Assembly: GCF_900100605.1 (NCBI RefSeq)
Contig: NZ_FNCN01000004.1
Coordinates: 62,001-126,000 of the forward strand
Length of the DNA: 64,000 nucleotides
From: Sinosporangium album
GTDB taxonomy: Bacteria; Actinomycetota; Actinomycetes; Streptosporangiales; Streptosporangiaceae
Direction: 5' to 3'
Positions within the stretch are counted from its first letter, which is position 1. Every line of letters starts with the position of its first letter. Shown one piece after another: positions 1 through 8,574 of this stretch. Both the position numbers and the translations under genes were made by a program. Below the pieces are notes generated by a model that was given only the letters and a program-made list of their open reading frames with translations, was not told where the DNA came from and ran no database searches.

Positions 1-1889
1 GGAAGCTTCGCTTGCGCACCGAGCGTCCTGCGGACAGGGTGTTGAACGATTTCGTCACCGCTGGCCTGGCGACTAGCTGGGCTGCTGGAGTGTATGAGCC
101 CGAGACCAACGCGTTCGGCGGGCCTCAGGGAATGAGCGTCGCGCACCACATCTTTTGCGCCGACAGCCGGGCGGCTCTGGCCGAGACGGGAGACGCGCGC
201 ACCAGGGAGCGGGCCATCCTGCTCGTCTCGACCATGAACCGAGCCGCCGGGCTCGATCCGTTCGAGATCGGAGATGTCTGGGCGAAGGTCGCGGATCTCC
301 GGCCGAAGATCGAGCCTCCCGCGAGCGGGCGACGCCAGGCATCCCTCTCCGCGATGCGCCGCCTGATGAACGCCGACGCGGGACAACGAGAGGACGCGGA
401 GCATGGCTGGCTCGCACGAGTCGAGGCTTTCGAAGAAGCCGGTCGCAGCCTCAGGCAACTCAACGCCGACGGCCTGCTGACGCGCGGGCTGCGCGCCGTC
501 CTCGCACATCATGTGGTCTTCACCTTCAACCGAGCCGCCGTGCCCGTCGCCGAGCAATCGGCAGCGGCATGGCTGGCCCGACACGCTGCTTTCACCGATG
601 ACGAACCCGCTGCCGCGCCCAGCGGATCAGCAGGTCCGACCGCCCATAACCTCACGAACATGGAGACGACCATCACCACGACCATCGATCCCGCCGAGCT
701 CCGCGCTGACCTGGTGACCAGACTCACCGCGTCCGGCCACCTGCGCACCCCGGCGATCATCGAGGCGTTCTCGACCTCAGAACGCCACGCGTTCGTCCCG
801 GATGCGGAGCCGGAGGCCGCCTACAAGGACGACGCCGTCTCGATCAAGCTCGACGACGACGGCGAGATGATCTCCTGCATTTCCGCACCGTCGATCGTCG
901 CCACGCAGTTGGAGCAGCTCGACCCGCGCCCTGGACACAAGATCCTCGAAGCCGGGGCCGCTACCGGGTACAACGCAGATCTCCTCGGCCGCCTGGTCCA
1001 CCCCGGCGGGCACGTGTGGACCGTGGACGTAGACCAGGATCTCGTCGACAACGCCAAGGCCAACCTCTCCACCGCCGGTGCTTCGAACGTCACCGTGCTC
1101 CTGGCCGACGGCGCGGCGGGGCTCCCCGAGCACGGCCCCTACGACCGGATCCAGTTCAGCGTAGGTGCCGGCGACGTTCCGAACGCCGTCCTGGAGCAGC
1201 TCGCGCCCAACGGACGCCTGGTGATCCCGATGAGGATTCGCGGCAGCATCTCCCGCTCTTTCGCCTTCGAGCGAGACGGCGATACCTGGAAGACCGTCTC
1301 CTGCGAGATGGCGACGTTCGTTCCGCTCCGCAAGGGAGTCTGCGACGACGTCTACACCCTCGTCCACCATCAGGGACCCGGGAATGTCCGGCTGGAGACC
1401 TTCAGCGAACAGCAGGTCGACCGCGAGGCGATGACCACCATCCTCGACACACCAGCCACTAGGAAGTACACCGGGGTCAAGTTCCGGCAGGGTGATCCGT
1501 GGCAGTGGGTCTACCTGTGGCTGGCGTGCGTCCTCCCGAACGGCCTGTCCCGGATGCCTGGCCAGCGGCCCGGATTCACGCCCCACTTCGGATGGGGCTC
1601 GATGGCGGCTCTCGACGCGGGGGCGCTGGCCTACCTGACCGTCCGGGAGGGCGAGGATGACGCTGGCCGGTTCTGGGAGATCGGAGTCCTCGGCCACGGC
1701 ACCGGTTCGGCGGAGCTCACTGACCAGATCGTGACCGCGATCGCCGATTGGAGCCGCGACTACGGCAACAGTGCGCCCGAGCCCGGGTTCCGAATGGCCA
1801 CCGCCGCCCACCGCGATCAGCTCAAGGCCGCTGAGCCGCGCTTCGTGATCGACAAGAAGTTCAGCCGCCTCGTCGTCGACTGGCCATGA
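1..1889 (+). CDS. FxLD-system RiPP methyltransferase, SpaB_C-PIMT fusion (5' partial)
   Basis: The reading frame is open to the left edge, so the true start lies outside the window; TTG at 12 is only the first in-window candidate. About 190 residues match the thiopeptide/lantibiotic-dehydratase C-terminal (SpaB_C-like) family: note YEPETNAFGGPQGM, then AHHIFCADSR, then the MNRAAGLDPFEIGDVWAKV stretch. After a linker, a protein-L-isoaspartate methyltransferase-like domain runs from about residue 217, with the SAM-binding motif LEAGAATGYNADLL near 315, followed by a C-terminal extension to 625. This fusion is the architecture known as 'methyltransferase, FxLD system', which modifies aspartate in ribosomal peptides. 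The precursor peptide and dehydratase/cyclase are not in the window and would lie upstream. The family call is firm from the sequence; substrate and product are inferred. Confidence 0.85.
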   Translation, partial: KLRLRTERPADRVLNDFVTAGLATSWAAGVYEPETNAFGGPQGMSVAHHIFCADSRAALAETGDARTRERAILLVSTMNRAAGLDPFEIGDVWAKVADLRPKIEPPASGRRQASLSAMRRLMNADAGQREDAEHGWLARVEAFEEAGRSLRQLNADGLLTRGLRAVLAHHVVFTFNRAAVPVAEQSAAAWLARHAAFTDDEPAAAPSGSAGPTAHNLTNMETTITTTIDPAELRADLVTRLTASGHLRTPAIIEAFSTSERHAFVPDAEPEAAYKDDAVSIKLDDDGEMISCISAPSIVATQLEQLDPRPGHKILEAGAATGYNADLLGRLVHPGGHVWTVDVDQDLVDNAKANLSTAGASNVTVLLADGAAGLPEHGPYDRIQFSVGAGDVPNAVLEQLAPNGRLVIPMRIRGSISRSFAFERDGDTWKTVSCEMATFVPLRKGVCDDVYTLVHHQGPGNVRLETFSEQQVDREAMTTILDTPATRKYTGVKFRQGDPWQWVYLWLACVLPNGLSRMPGQRPGFTPHFGWGSMAALDAGALAYLTVREGEDDAGRFWEIGVLGHGTGSAELTDQIVTAIADWSRDYGNSAPEPGFRMATAAHRDQLKAAEPRFVIDKKFSRLVVDWP

Positions 1890-1904
1890 CGAGGGGCTAG
1901 AGCA

Positions 1905-3035
1905 GTGATAGAGCTCGCGATCGCCGCACGCATCCCGCTGGTTCGCCGTAACAAACCCCCTGGGCTCTCGCTGGAAGCACGCATCGCGGAGCTCACCGCG
2001 CTGACCGTCGAGCCGCCTGGCGCGGACCACCACCAGCTGGTGGCCCGCGCCAGCGGGGTCCTCAACTTCGCCGCCTTGATCGCATCGGACACCGGGCTCC
2101 CGGACCTCGCGGCCGACCTCTGCTGGCGTCAGCACGAGATCTTCACCGAGTCGGACGACCTTCCCGCGGACGTCGCGGTGATGTCGCTGATGCCGCTGGT
2201 CAACATCGCACGACTCCTGATCCGGGAGGGTGACGGAGACGCGGCATACGACACCCTCCACCGCCTGTACCGGGCTGCTCAGCAGCGCGGCAGCGCCGTC
2301 ATCGGAGAACACGAGATCGACATGGCGTCGTTGATCCGCGACGACGAGACCCACCGCGTGATCTGCACCGAGCTGTGGACCACGCTCCTTATCGACGGAG
2401 CCCGAGCGCTCGCCCGGAGCGGCCGGTGGACGGAGGCCGCCAACGCGATCAGCACACACCGCGGAGTCGGAAACCGTCTCCTCGACGGCAGGCAGATCAA
2501 GATCATGTCATTTGTGGAGCAGAATCTCCATGAGGAAGCCGTCCGAACGATCGACGCGAGCACGCTGACCGATCCGTGGGAGAGCACCGTCGCGAACCTG
2601 CTCCGGATCTACTGTCGGCCGGACAGGTCGAAGATGGCTCTCGATGAGCTGGACCGGATGGTTCAGGCGGCCAAGACGCTGGTCAATGACCCCAACCCGA
2701 TGACCGCTTCCTTCCGCGTGCGCGCCGGTCTGACCGCACTCGATCTGGCCGCGAACCAACATGTGCCGAGCGCGATCGACCTGTGTGGCGCGATCATCGA
2801 GGTGGCCACGGCCGACGCCTACGCGGCCCGTGACGTCCTGGACTCGGAGCAGCGGCCCCAGCTGACCGTTGACTCCGTCCGCAAGCTCACAGCAGTGGTC
2901 TCGGCCGCTGGGCTCGGGCAACGGTTCCTCAAACCGGGCCAGCTTGACGCCCTCACGAAGGTGGTCGCTTTGGCGGATCGCCGCTTGCGGGCCCTCATCG
3001 ACAAGACCTCGCGGTCGAAGGCGCGCGGCGGTTGA
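1905..3035 (+). CDS. hypothetical helical-repeat protein, co-directional with the FxLD methyltransferase
   Basis: This 376-residue protein starts at GTG 1905, 15 bases after the methyltransferase stop, so the two are probably one transcript. I recognise no catalytic motif. The sequence is Ala/Leu/Arg-rich and reads as repeated antiparallel helices (for example LCWRQHEIFTESDDLP, ARALARSGRWTEAANAIS, LGQRFLKPGQLDALTKVVAL), in the style of a TPR or other alpha-solenoid scaffold. There is no signal peptide or membrane segment. It stops four bases before the convergent stop of the phosphotransferase-like gene at 3040. It may be a partner or immunity/regulatory protein of the RiPP system, but that rests only on position. 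Confidence 0.7.
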   Translation: MIELAIAARIPLVRRNKPPGLSLEARIAELTALTVEPPGADHHQLVARASGVLNFAALIASDTGLPDLAADLCWRQHEIFTESDDLPADVAVMSLMPLVNIARLLIREGDGDAAYDTLHRLYRAAQQRGSAVIGEHEIDMASLIRDDETHRVICTELWTTLLIDGARALARSGRWTEAANAISTHRGVGNRLLDGRQIKIMSFVEQNLHEEAVRTIDASTLTDPWESTVANLLRIYCRPDRSKMALDELDRMVQAAKTLVNDPNPMTASFRVRAGLTALDLAANQHVPSAIDLCGAIIEVATADAYAARDVLDSEQRPQLTVDSVRKLTAVVSAAGLGQRFLKPGQLDALTKVVALADRRLRALIDKTSRSKARGG

Positions 3036-3039
3036 CCGA

Positions 3040-3924
3040 TCAGGAGAGCGGGCTCCAGCGCCAGGGCCGGGCTCCGCTCTTGTCCCGAAGACAATCGACA
3101 CGGAGTTGCGCCTCGGACCTGGCGTCGGGATGTTCGGACGCGTGCTGCGCCAGGTAGCAGGTCATACGCAGCTCTCGAACATCGCGCATCACTTCGAACC
3201 CGTCCCACGCCGTGACGTCCTGGCCGTACGCCTTGCAGAACTCGGCGTAGTCCTCAGGTGAGATCCAGGCGAAGGACGTCAGCTTGATCGCTGTGGAGAC
3301 GAGATCCCAAGCGGGAGAGCCGATCGAGAAGCGCTCCAGATCCACGAAGAAAGCGGACGTCTCGCCGAGGGCGACGACGACGTTGCCCGCCCACGCGTCG
3401 CCGTGAACGACGCACGGCTCGTCTTCGGGGAGGTGACCCCAAGCTGCGCGCAACGCCTCAAGGTGATCGGCGAGGAAGGCACGGTCATCGGGGGACAGCG
3501 TCGAGGCGGCGCTGATCCGCTCGGGGAGCCTCACGAAGGGGTTCAACGGAGCGAGGCCGATCTCCTCAGGAACCCTTTGGGAATGGAGACGCTTCAGAAG
3601 CGAGCCGATCTCGCCAGGACGGCCCTGTCGATGCTCGGGCAGGAGACGCCAATAGGTGACGGGACGGCCGTTGATGAGGACGGGCTGGTCGATGTCGTTC
3701 AGTGCCTCAACCGCGGGAACTCCCCGTTGCGCGAGCCAGCCGGATACCGCGACCTCACGGGCGGCGACCGTGCCCTGGCCGACGCGACCGATCCGGACGA
3801 CGGCGTCGCCGACTCGATAGATGAAGTTCTCGCCCATCCTGATCGGAGTCGCCATGGACGGGTCGAGGCCAGCCCTGGCGCAGGCTTCCTCCACGATGAG
3901 TGGAAGGTCCGCTGAGAGGGTCAC
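3040..3924 (-). CDS. aminoglycoside phosphotransferase-family kinase (APH/choline kinase fold)
   Basis: The protein is 294 residues from GTG 3924, which overlaps the stop of the upstream XRE gene by four bases (GTGA). This is typical of translational coupling, so I prefer it over an in-frame start at 3957. The APH-fold signature is present: the catalytic loop VVHGDAWAGNV supplies the Asp and Asn, and the metal-binding segment FFVDLERFSIGSPAWDL replaces the usual D-x-D with DLE. An N-terminal nucleotide-binding lobe contains IYRVGDAVVRIGR. Members phosphorylate aminoglycosides, choline, sugars or unknown small molecules. No resistance phenotype should be assumed, because genes of this type often accompany XRE-TPR regulators in actinomycete accessory loci. 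Confidence 0.85.
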   Translation of the reverse strand: MTLSADLPLIVEEACARAGLDPSMATPIRMGENFIYRVGDAVVRIGRVGQGTVAAREVAVSGWLAQRGVPAVEALNDIDQPVLINGRPVTYWRLLPEHRQGRPGEIGSLLKRLHSQRVPEEIGLAPLNPFVRLPERISAASTLSPDDRAFLADHLEALRAAWGHLPEDEPCVVHGDAWAGNVVVALGETSAFFVDLERFSIGSPAWDLVSTAIKLTSFAWISPEDYAEFCKAYGQDVTAWDGFEVMRDVRELRMTCYLAQHASEHPDARSEAQLRVDCLRDKSGARPWRWSPLS

Positions 3925-5345
3925 TGGTCGGGCACCATCTTCCGGATGCGTGCGCACAGTTCGGGAACACCGTGCTCACGCTGGTGCGGCACCGCGGTCC
4001 GCGCCAGTTCACGGAGATCGGTGAAGGCACGGCGGGACTGAATGCCGGCAGCATCGCGTAGTGCGGCCCTGGCGACGGTCACGCCTTCGGCGGGATCCCC
4101 GGTCATCATGGTCAACGTGGCCAGTTTCGTGCCGGAAATTGCGCGTGAACGCGCGTACTGATCGGTGTGCCCAGACACGGCTGTCGCGAGTCGGCGGGCT
4201 GCTCGCGGCTCCCGAATCCCTGCCGCGACCAGATCGAAGAGGGCGTGGCCGGTGTCTCCGTGGTGCTGCGCGGCGTCGTAGTACCCCATCCAAGGCGGGT
4301 CGATGGCCGGGTCGCTGTGGGAGAACGCCTCGTCGGCCTTGCCCAACGCGCGCAGAGTCTCTTCGATCTTGCCCCGGTCGCCGAGCCGGACCAGTTTGGC
4401 CAGGGCGCGGGCACGGCCGGTGTGGAGCATCGCGTGCTCGGTGGCTGTCAGCCGGTCGGATCGGACGAGGGCGAGCTCGATGAAGGTCAGCCCGGTGTCG
4501 GGGTTGCCCACCCAGATCGCTTGTCGTCCCAGATGGGAGAGGACCTTCGCGTGAAGATGCCAGTCGCCGACTTCCTCCGCGCAGGAGCGGGCAAGCTCCA
4601 GCATGGTGCGCGCGTCGTCATGAGCGTAGGAGTCGAAGGCCATCCACCCGCAGGTCGCGGCCAGCGAACCGACGGCGGAGAAGAGCGGCTGACGGAGCTT
4701 GGGCGGGCAGCCGCTGTCGAGAAGCTGGACGGCCCACCGCAGCTGCGCATTGACGGCTTCGCGGACCAGAGCGCCCCCGTACGGGTGGTCCGCACTGCCG
4801 AACATCCGGGCCGCCTGAACAATCTGCTTGATCTCCTCCGGCGTCACACGGGCCGGTGGCGCCGAGGGGGCGAGCGCGTCGAGGAGTCCCGTGGCCGGTT
4901 GGCTCGCTGCGACGGTGCCCGCCGCCAACATCATGAACGTGCGTCGCTGCACTGGACCCTCGCCCCCGTCGTCGGGTTCTCCGGGTCCTATTTTGGCCAA
5001 CTGGTACGGCGGCTCAGTAGGTGAACGGCCGTGAATCTGGCGGTTGTCCAGATTTGCTGGGGCACTGTCCACTTTGCCTGACCGGCTCGACGGAGAGGGC
5101 GTCTCGTTGAGGACGGCCGTCAGCGCGCCCCCGGTGGTGAGGATCTCGTCCAGCCGTGCGGCCAAATCGGGGGCGCATCGCCTGTCCCCACCCTCGATCT
5201 TGCTGATCAGACTGCCGCTGACTGCGGCCTCTCTGCCCAGCGCTGGACCGCTGTAGGCGCGCATGAGTCGCCAGCGTCGCAGTTCGGCACCGAAGCGGGC
5301 CTCTGGCGACCTTTCTGGATCTAGCTGCCTTAGCGGGTAGGGCAT
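3921..5345 (-). CDS. XRE-family HTH regulator with TPR-like C-terminal domain
   Basis: The chosen start, ATG 5345, gives 474 residues; an in-frame TTG at 5387 would add 14. Residues ~15-70 are an XRE/lambda-repressor helix-turn-helix (ELRRWRLMRAYSGPALGREA, then SGSLISKIEGGDR). A Pro/Ser-rich linker and a hydrophobic stretch (TFMMLAAGTVAASQPATGLL) follow, then about 300 residues of TPR-like helices (LSHLGRQAIWVGNPDTGLTF, LLDSGCPPKLRQPLFSAVGS). Such Streptomyces-type regulators sense peptides or small molecules through the TPR part. It forms an operon with the downstream APH-like kinase by a four-base overlap and faces the FxLD methyltransferase pair, so control of that locus is plausible but unproven. 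Confidence 0.85.
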   Translation of the reverse strand: MPYPLRQLDPERSPEARFGAELRRWRLMRAYSGPALGREAAVSGSLISKIEGGDRRCAPDLAARLDEILTTGGALTAVLNETPSPSSRSGKVDSAPANLDNRQIHGRSPTEPPYQLAKIGPGEPDDGGEGPVQRRTFMMLAAGTVAASQPATGLLDALAPSAPPARVTPEEIKQIVQAARMFGSADHPYGGALVREAVNAQLRWAVQLLDSGCPPKLRQPLFSAVGSLAATCGWMAFDSYAHDDARTMLELARSCAEEVGDWHLHAKVLSHLGRQAIWVGNPDTGLTFIELALVRSDRLTATEHAMLHTGRARALAKLVRLGDRGKIEETLRALGKADEAFSHSDPAIDPPWMGYYDAAQHHGDTGHALFDLVAAGIREPRAARRLATAVSGHTDQYARSRAISGTKLATLTMMTGDPAEGVTVARAALRDAAGIQSRRAFTDLRELARTAVPHQREHGVPELCARIRKMVPDQ

Positions 5346-5388
5346 CGCAGTCCCAGGGTTGCCGGGTGACGCGGCGGAAGTGGACAAG

Positions 5389-5751
5389 TCAGTCGCCGGT
5401 CAAGGTGTCCGCTTCGCGGCGTGGCTCGGCTTTGGCGACAGCGCCTTCAATCGTGTCACGTCGAGTGATCAGGGTCCAGCCGTTCGGAGTCGTCTGCCGT
5501 GCGGCTCGGATCATTCGCCGGACAGCCGTCTCACCGTCCATTTCCCGGCGAGCCGAACCAATTGAAGGAAGCCCTTCGAGGCCCTTGGCGATGTGAGGAA
5601 CGCCGCCGAGCACTATCGGCGGGCAGCGGCCTGCCGTCCGCGCGCTTATGCCCGGATAGTCGCCCTGGATCTGGTCGCTGAGGGAGAGCTTCTCCTTGCA
5701 CAGGGCGGAATCGAGCAGGCATGTGCCACTTGGTCCAGCGCACTGGACCAC
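5389..5751 (-). CDS. small hypothetical protein, doubtful
   Basis: A 120-codon frame ends 44 bases before the XRE gene's ATG. The C-terminal 70 residues (SIGSARREMDGETAVRRMI, then TTPNGWTLITRRDTIEGAV) look protein-like, with sensible hydrophobic spacing. The first 40 residues overlap, antisense, the decayed regulator tail at 5593-5886 and look like noise. A shorter gene starting inside the frame is possible. No family recognised. Confidence 0.3.
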   Translation of the reverse strand: MVQCAGPSGTCLLDSALCKEKLSLSDQIQGDYPGISARTAGRCPPIVLGGVPHIAKGLEGLPSIGSARREMDGETAVRRMIRAARQTTPNGWTLITRRDTIEGAVAKAEPRREADTLTGD

Positions 5752-5886
5752 ATGGACGGCGTCGCCTCCGCGCGCGCCCGCAAGGCGGTGGTTGGGATAC
5801 GGCGCGATCTGGTCCGCTTCCGCACTCGCGGGCTCCGGTGCGCCCAGCAGCTCGACGAGTATGCGGTCGAGCTCCTCCGTAACTGA
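5593..5886 (+). pseudogene. 3' remnant of an XRE-TPR regulator gene
   Basis: The frame encodes only the last TPR-like part of a Streptomyces-type XRE regulator: YRRAAACRPRAYARIVALDL, then AEGELLLAQGGIEQACATWS, then LDHMDGVASARARKAVVGI, and a tail ending LDEYAVELLRN. I recall this layout (helix, 'hG-E/D-ACATW', 'SARAR', short Leu-rich tail) from the C-termini of intact regulators. No HTH or upstream TPR region is found in any frame to the left, where the complete regulator at 3921-5345 is transcribed away. The simplest reading is a truncated relic left by rearrangement at the edge of this mobile region. Confidence 0.5.
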
Positions 5887-6019
5887 ACTTGCTGTGCCTT
5901 CAGGGTCTTTCTCTTGATCAGGAGGTGGCGCTGGGCGGCGGGGGATGCCCGATCACCTTCCGGGCTCCGGTGGTGCGCTGTCTGGGACATCGGCTTACCG
6001 ATGACGCACCGACATCTGC

Positions 6020-6316
6020 TGAGGATCGTCACGATCCACGCCGCTACCAGCCTTCCGCCGTGCAGGATCAACCATGCGCAACACGCCACACCAGTCCGCG
6101 GCCACTGGAGTGTGGAGATTCCGCACCACATCCGAGACGCTATACCGCGAGAACGCCTGCAGGGCCAGAACCGGTGCCGCTCCCCAATCCTGGCGAGCCC
6201 CGCGCAACCTGGCCATCGGCCTGGCCCACCCGATCGGCTGGACCAGCATCGCCGCAGCCACCACATCGACGGCCTTCAGCTATGCGCTCGCAGGACAGAG
6301 GAACGCTTCAGCCCTG
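6020..6316 (+). mobile_element. decayed DDE transposase 3' end with IS terminus (copy A)
   Basis: Two frames together give the end of an ISAs1/IS4-like transposase: [16 protein letters not shown] in one frame, then after a frameshift [20 protein letters not shown] and [19 protein letters not shown] in another. These correspond to the family's 'RGHWxIEN..HxVRDVTxxEDAxxxRTG..xxxxxLRNLAIG' block. Just downstream, 6307-6316 reads TTCAGCCCTG, matched in inverted orientation at 8962-8971. The shared stretch (GGCCTTCAGCT, then CTTCAGCCCTGCC) shows that both are ends of the same element. Frameshifts mean it is inactive. The family assignment comes from motif memory and is moderate. Confidence 0.6.
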
Positions 6317-6417
6317 CCGCTGTCACGAGGAGGTTCTCCTCATGACAGCGGCCTTGGAGTATGCGTGCTCAAACTAGGTCTGTCTAGATCTCGCCGGACA
6401 TTCCGGATAGAACGCCC

Positions 6418-6822
6418 TCACTGAGGACCTTCCCGCAGTGCGATGTTCTCCCCGCTGAACTTATCCAACACCTTTCTGTCACCCAGAGGCGATTTCAAAG
6501 TCAAGCTGGTCTTGAAGGGATATCCGACTAAAGATGAGCTTTCCGAGCTCCACGGAAAGGCGGACTGGCATGAGTTCTTGGCCTGGATTGCAATCGTTAC
6601 GCTTGTCGGGGACTCGGTTGCCGTCTTGTCCACGATCTCCTGGCAGAACCGCCCATCTGGCTCCACCTTGCTGAACAAGAGTTCCGCAGTGAGGGTGCGG
6701 CCATCAGGCGATACGGTGATCGAGCTCACAGAATATAAGCTCGGCTGTATACTGCAGCCGGCGACGGAAACCGCCAAACCCAGCGCGAGAAGCATTGGTA
6801 TCCTGACACCGTGCACAGCCAA
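6418..6822 (-). CDS. secreted lipoprotein, unknown function
   Basis: The protein is 134 residues from TTG 6822, chosen because GGAAGG lies seven bases upstream; ATG 6795 is an alternative. The N-terminus has a hydrophobic signal ([16 protein letters not shown]) ending in a lipobox with Cys23, so the mature protein should be lipid-anchored outside the membrane. The remaining 110 residues alternate polar and beta-prone stretches ([39 protein letters not shown]) without a recognised domain. Codon use is more AT-rich than in the flanking genes. It sits 14 bases downstream of the protease fragment and inside the interval bounded by inverted IS relics, so it is probably acquired cargo. Confidence 0.7.
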   Translation of the reverse strand: MAVHGVRIPMLLALGLAVSVAGCSIQPSLYSVSSITVSPDGRTLTAELLFSKVEPDGRFCQEIVDKTATESPTSVTIAIQAKNSCQSAFPWSSESSSLVGYPFKTSLTLKSPLGDRKVLDKFSGENIALREGPQ

Positions 6823-6836
6823 TGGAGACCTTCCAC

Positions 6837-7628
6837 TCAGTTGACTCTACGCTTCTTTATATCACCGCCCCAGAGGGTAGCGACTCTCTCCAGGTCCGTG
6901 AAGTAGTTGGCGCAACTGACGAACCAGCTGCTCTGATCCATATTGCGTCCACCACTGGTGATTCCCTTGCCCGTGATGAAACCGTCAGGTCGAATCGTAT
7001 AGACAGGGCCGCCGGAGTCCCCACCTCGAGTGCAGGTTCCGTCCCTCTTGCCAACAGTGGCCGGAGAGAGAACTCCTATCTTTCTCCCGTTGTGGTGCAT
7101 TTCAAGCGTCTCAGAGACCGCGCTGACCACCCAATTACATAGTTGGCCTGTCGTGATACCCCCAGTGCAATAGCGATCGCCCTTCTGCGAGGTACGCGAC
7201 CAACGTCCGGCGACTCCTCGCTTGCTCGTAGAGTTAGGGCCACCGATGAAGATGGAAGCCGTGTGCTTCTTGTAGAGAATGATACGAGCGATGTCGCCAA
7301 ACTTACCTGTTTTCCCCGGAGGGGTGATACTTCCGGGGCCGTCAGTCCAACTGGTGCCATGAGGGACGCCGATAGAAGGGAATCTGTCCGGAGGACTGTT
7401 GGTGGGCGCACAGTGCCCCGCAGCGATCATGTAATTGTCGGATGCGGTTCCCCAGGCGAATCCGGTCGTGCAATTTCCGCCGATGGCGAGGGTGAATTTG
7501 CTGCCGCCGTTCACATGGGTGTCGTTATCATCCTGTCGACTGTCCTGCAGCACCGGAGGGACGGCGTCGGGCTGAAGCCAGATCACCACATTGTGCAGGC
7601 CATAATGCTGTGCAAGGGCAAGTCTCAA
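6837..7628 (-). CDS. trypsin-like (S1) serine protease, 5'-truncated or frameshifted
   Basis: A complete chymotrypsin-fold protease domain is visible: AAGHC gives His72, FGDIARI gives Asp112 and GGDSGGPV gives Ser205, with cysteines suited to disulfides (NCTTGF...AGHC, CTGGITTGQLC, GTCTRGG, SCANYF). There is no signal peptide. The only starts are TTG/CTG codons just after an in-frame TAG near 7650. The first codons overlap, in another frame, the end of the secretion-competent gene at 7528-8574. The likely reading is one original secreted pro-protease now split by a frameshift near 7610-7650, or a chimera of two genes. As drawn, the protease would stay in the cytoplasm. GC is low for this window. 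Confidence 0.75.
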   Translation of the reverse strand: MRLALAQHYGLHNVVIWLQPDAVPPVLQDSRQDDNDTHVNGGSKFTLAIGGNCTTGFAWGTASDNYMIAAGHCAPTNSPPDRFPSIGVPHGTSWTDGPGSITPPGKTGKFGDIARIILYKKHTASIFIGGPNSTSKRGVAGRWSRTSQKGDRYCTGGITTGQLCNWVVSAVSETLEMHHNGRKIGVLSPATVGKRDGTCTRGGDSGGPVYTIRPDGFITGKGITSGGRNMDQSSWFVSCANYFTDLERVATLWGGDIKKRRVN

Positions 7629-8574
7629 TTCCGAATACGGAGCCAGCTACTAGGAAAGGGCGTGTGGGATCTGCGAGCTGGCTATCGTCGGCGACGTCAA
7701 CGTCGTTGTCCAGCGACATCAGGAAGGTGGAACTTATCGTAAGTGGATACGTGGTCTTGGGGTCATCGAGAACAGATCCTGTAGGCGATAGACTCAACTT
7801 CTGAGTACCATCTTCAACGACCATCGCGCTTTTGAGCGGCTTTGCTCGATTGGCGCTTGACTTGGACTTGTTGCTCGGAGTGCCAGCCAACCTGATGCTT
7901 GAGGATGATTCTACGATTCGTCGCCCCGAATTGTCGGTCAGCTGCAACCGCCCGTTTTCTGTGCTGCTCAGTTCGGATGACTCCGTACGTATCGGTAGTG
8001 AGAGGTCGATTCCCTTCTTTGGTCGCTGGTGAAGAACTATTTCTTGACGGAACCCCGTGCCTAGAGCGGTGACTATCAGGTCTGTCCCCGGACCTGCTGC
8101 GTTCGGATAGGTCGCCCTGTTCCCTGCGACCGTTGGGCGTGGTAGCGATGTCGTCCAGCTTAGATGAAGAGCGCTATCACCACTTGCAGAAAGGCTAGCG
8201 AGAGGCTTGCCTTCGCCACCTACGGAAAGTCGCAGCCCGGATTTGGATAGCTTCGGCTGGAGGGCCCCGTCTTTTTCGACAAGAGTTGTATCGATCCACC
8301 CCCATTTTCCGTCCGGCTTTTCTACCCGCACCGGCTGACTCCAGCTCTCAACCGTTACGCGGCCATCGGGATGGCGGACCGCTCTTCTGTCCTCAGTCGC
8401 AGTGCCGAGAATCTCAGCTGGGTGGTCCGATGCTTCATCGATCAGCATTCTTGCCGGCTGATGAGCCTCCGAATAGGCCGACTGCGGCAAAATGGAGATC
8501 GAGGTGCTGATCAGCACGCCAACCAAGGCTGCGCGTAACAATTGGCGCTGATATGTAGCAAAGGTTGAGCTCAA
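7528..8574 (-). CDS. secreted RHS/LamG-type N-terminal domain protein, probably the front half of a split gene
   Basis: The start is TTG 8574, nine bases after a strong AGGAGG; 348 residues. A signal peptide (LLRAALVGVLISTSISILPQ) is followed by the conserved N-terminal module of large actinomycete cell-surface proteins: RRAVRHPDGRVTVESWSQPV, then KWGWIDTTLVEKDGALQPK, then SGGEGKPL-like and GPGTDLIVTALGTGFRQEIV motifs, ending TTYPLTISSTF. In full-length relatives this module precedes RHS, LamG or other extracellular domains. Here the frame degenerates after residue ~330 where it overlaps the protease frame at 6837-7628. The sequence shows a secretion front end joined, out of frame, to a protease. 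Function of the module is not established. Confidence 0.65.
   Translation of the reverse strand: MSSTFATYQRQLLRAALVGVLISTSISILPQSAYSEAHQPARMLIDEASDHPAEILGTATEDRRAVRHPDGRVTVESWSQPVRVEKPDGKWGWIDTTLVEKDGALQPKLSKSGLRLSVGGEGKPLASLSASGDSALHLSWTTSLPRPTVAGNRATYPNAAGPGTDLIVTALGTGFRQEIVLHQRPKKGIDLSLPIRTESSELSSTENGRLQLTDNSGRRIVESSSSIRLAGTPSNKSKSSANRAKPLKSAMVVEDGTQKLSLSPTGSVLDDPKTTYPLTISSTFLMSLDNDVDVADDSQLADPTRPFLVAGSVFGIETCPCTALWPAQCGDLASARRRPSGAAGQSTG

Noticed and set aside
777-2459. Long minus-strand open frame (560 codons) opposite the methyltransferase and its partner
   Set aside because: Mirror of GC-biased codons in two real plus-strand genes; it crosses their junction and shows no family motif.
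3040-3924. Aminoglycoside resistance gene
   Set aside because: Only the fold is shown; the D-x-D site is altered and the context is a regulator/RiPP locus, so a resistance call is unsupported.
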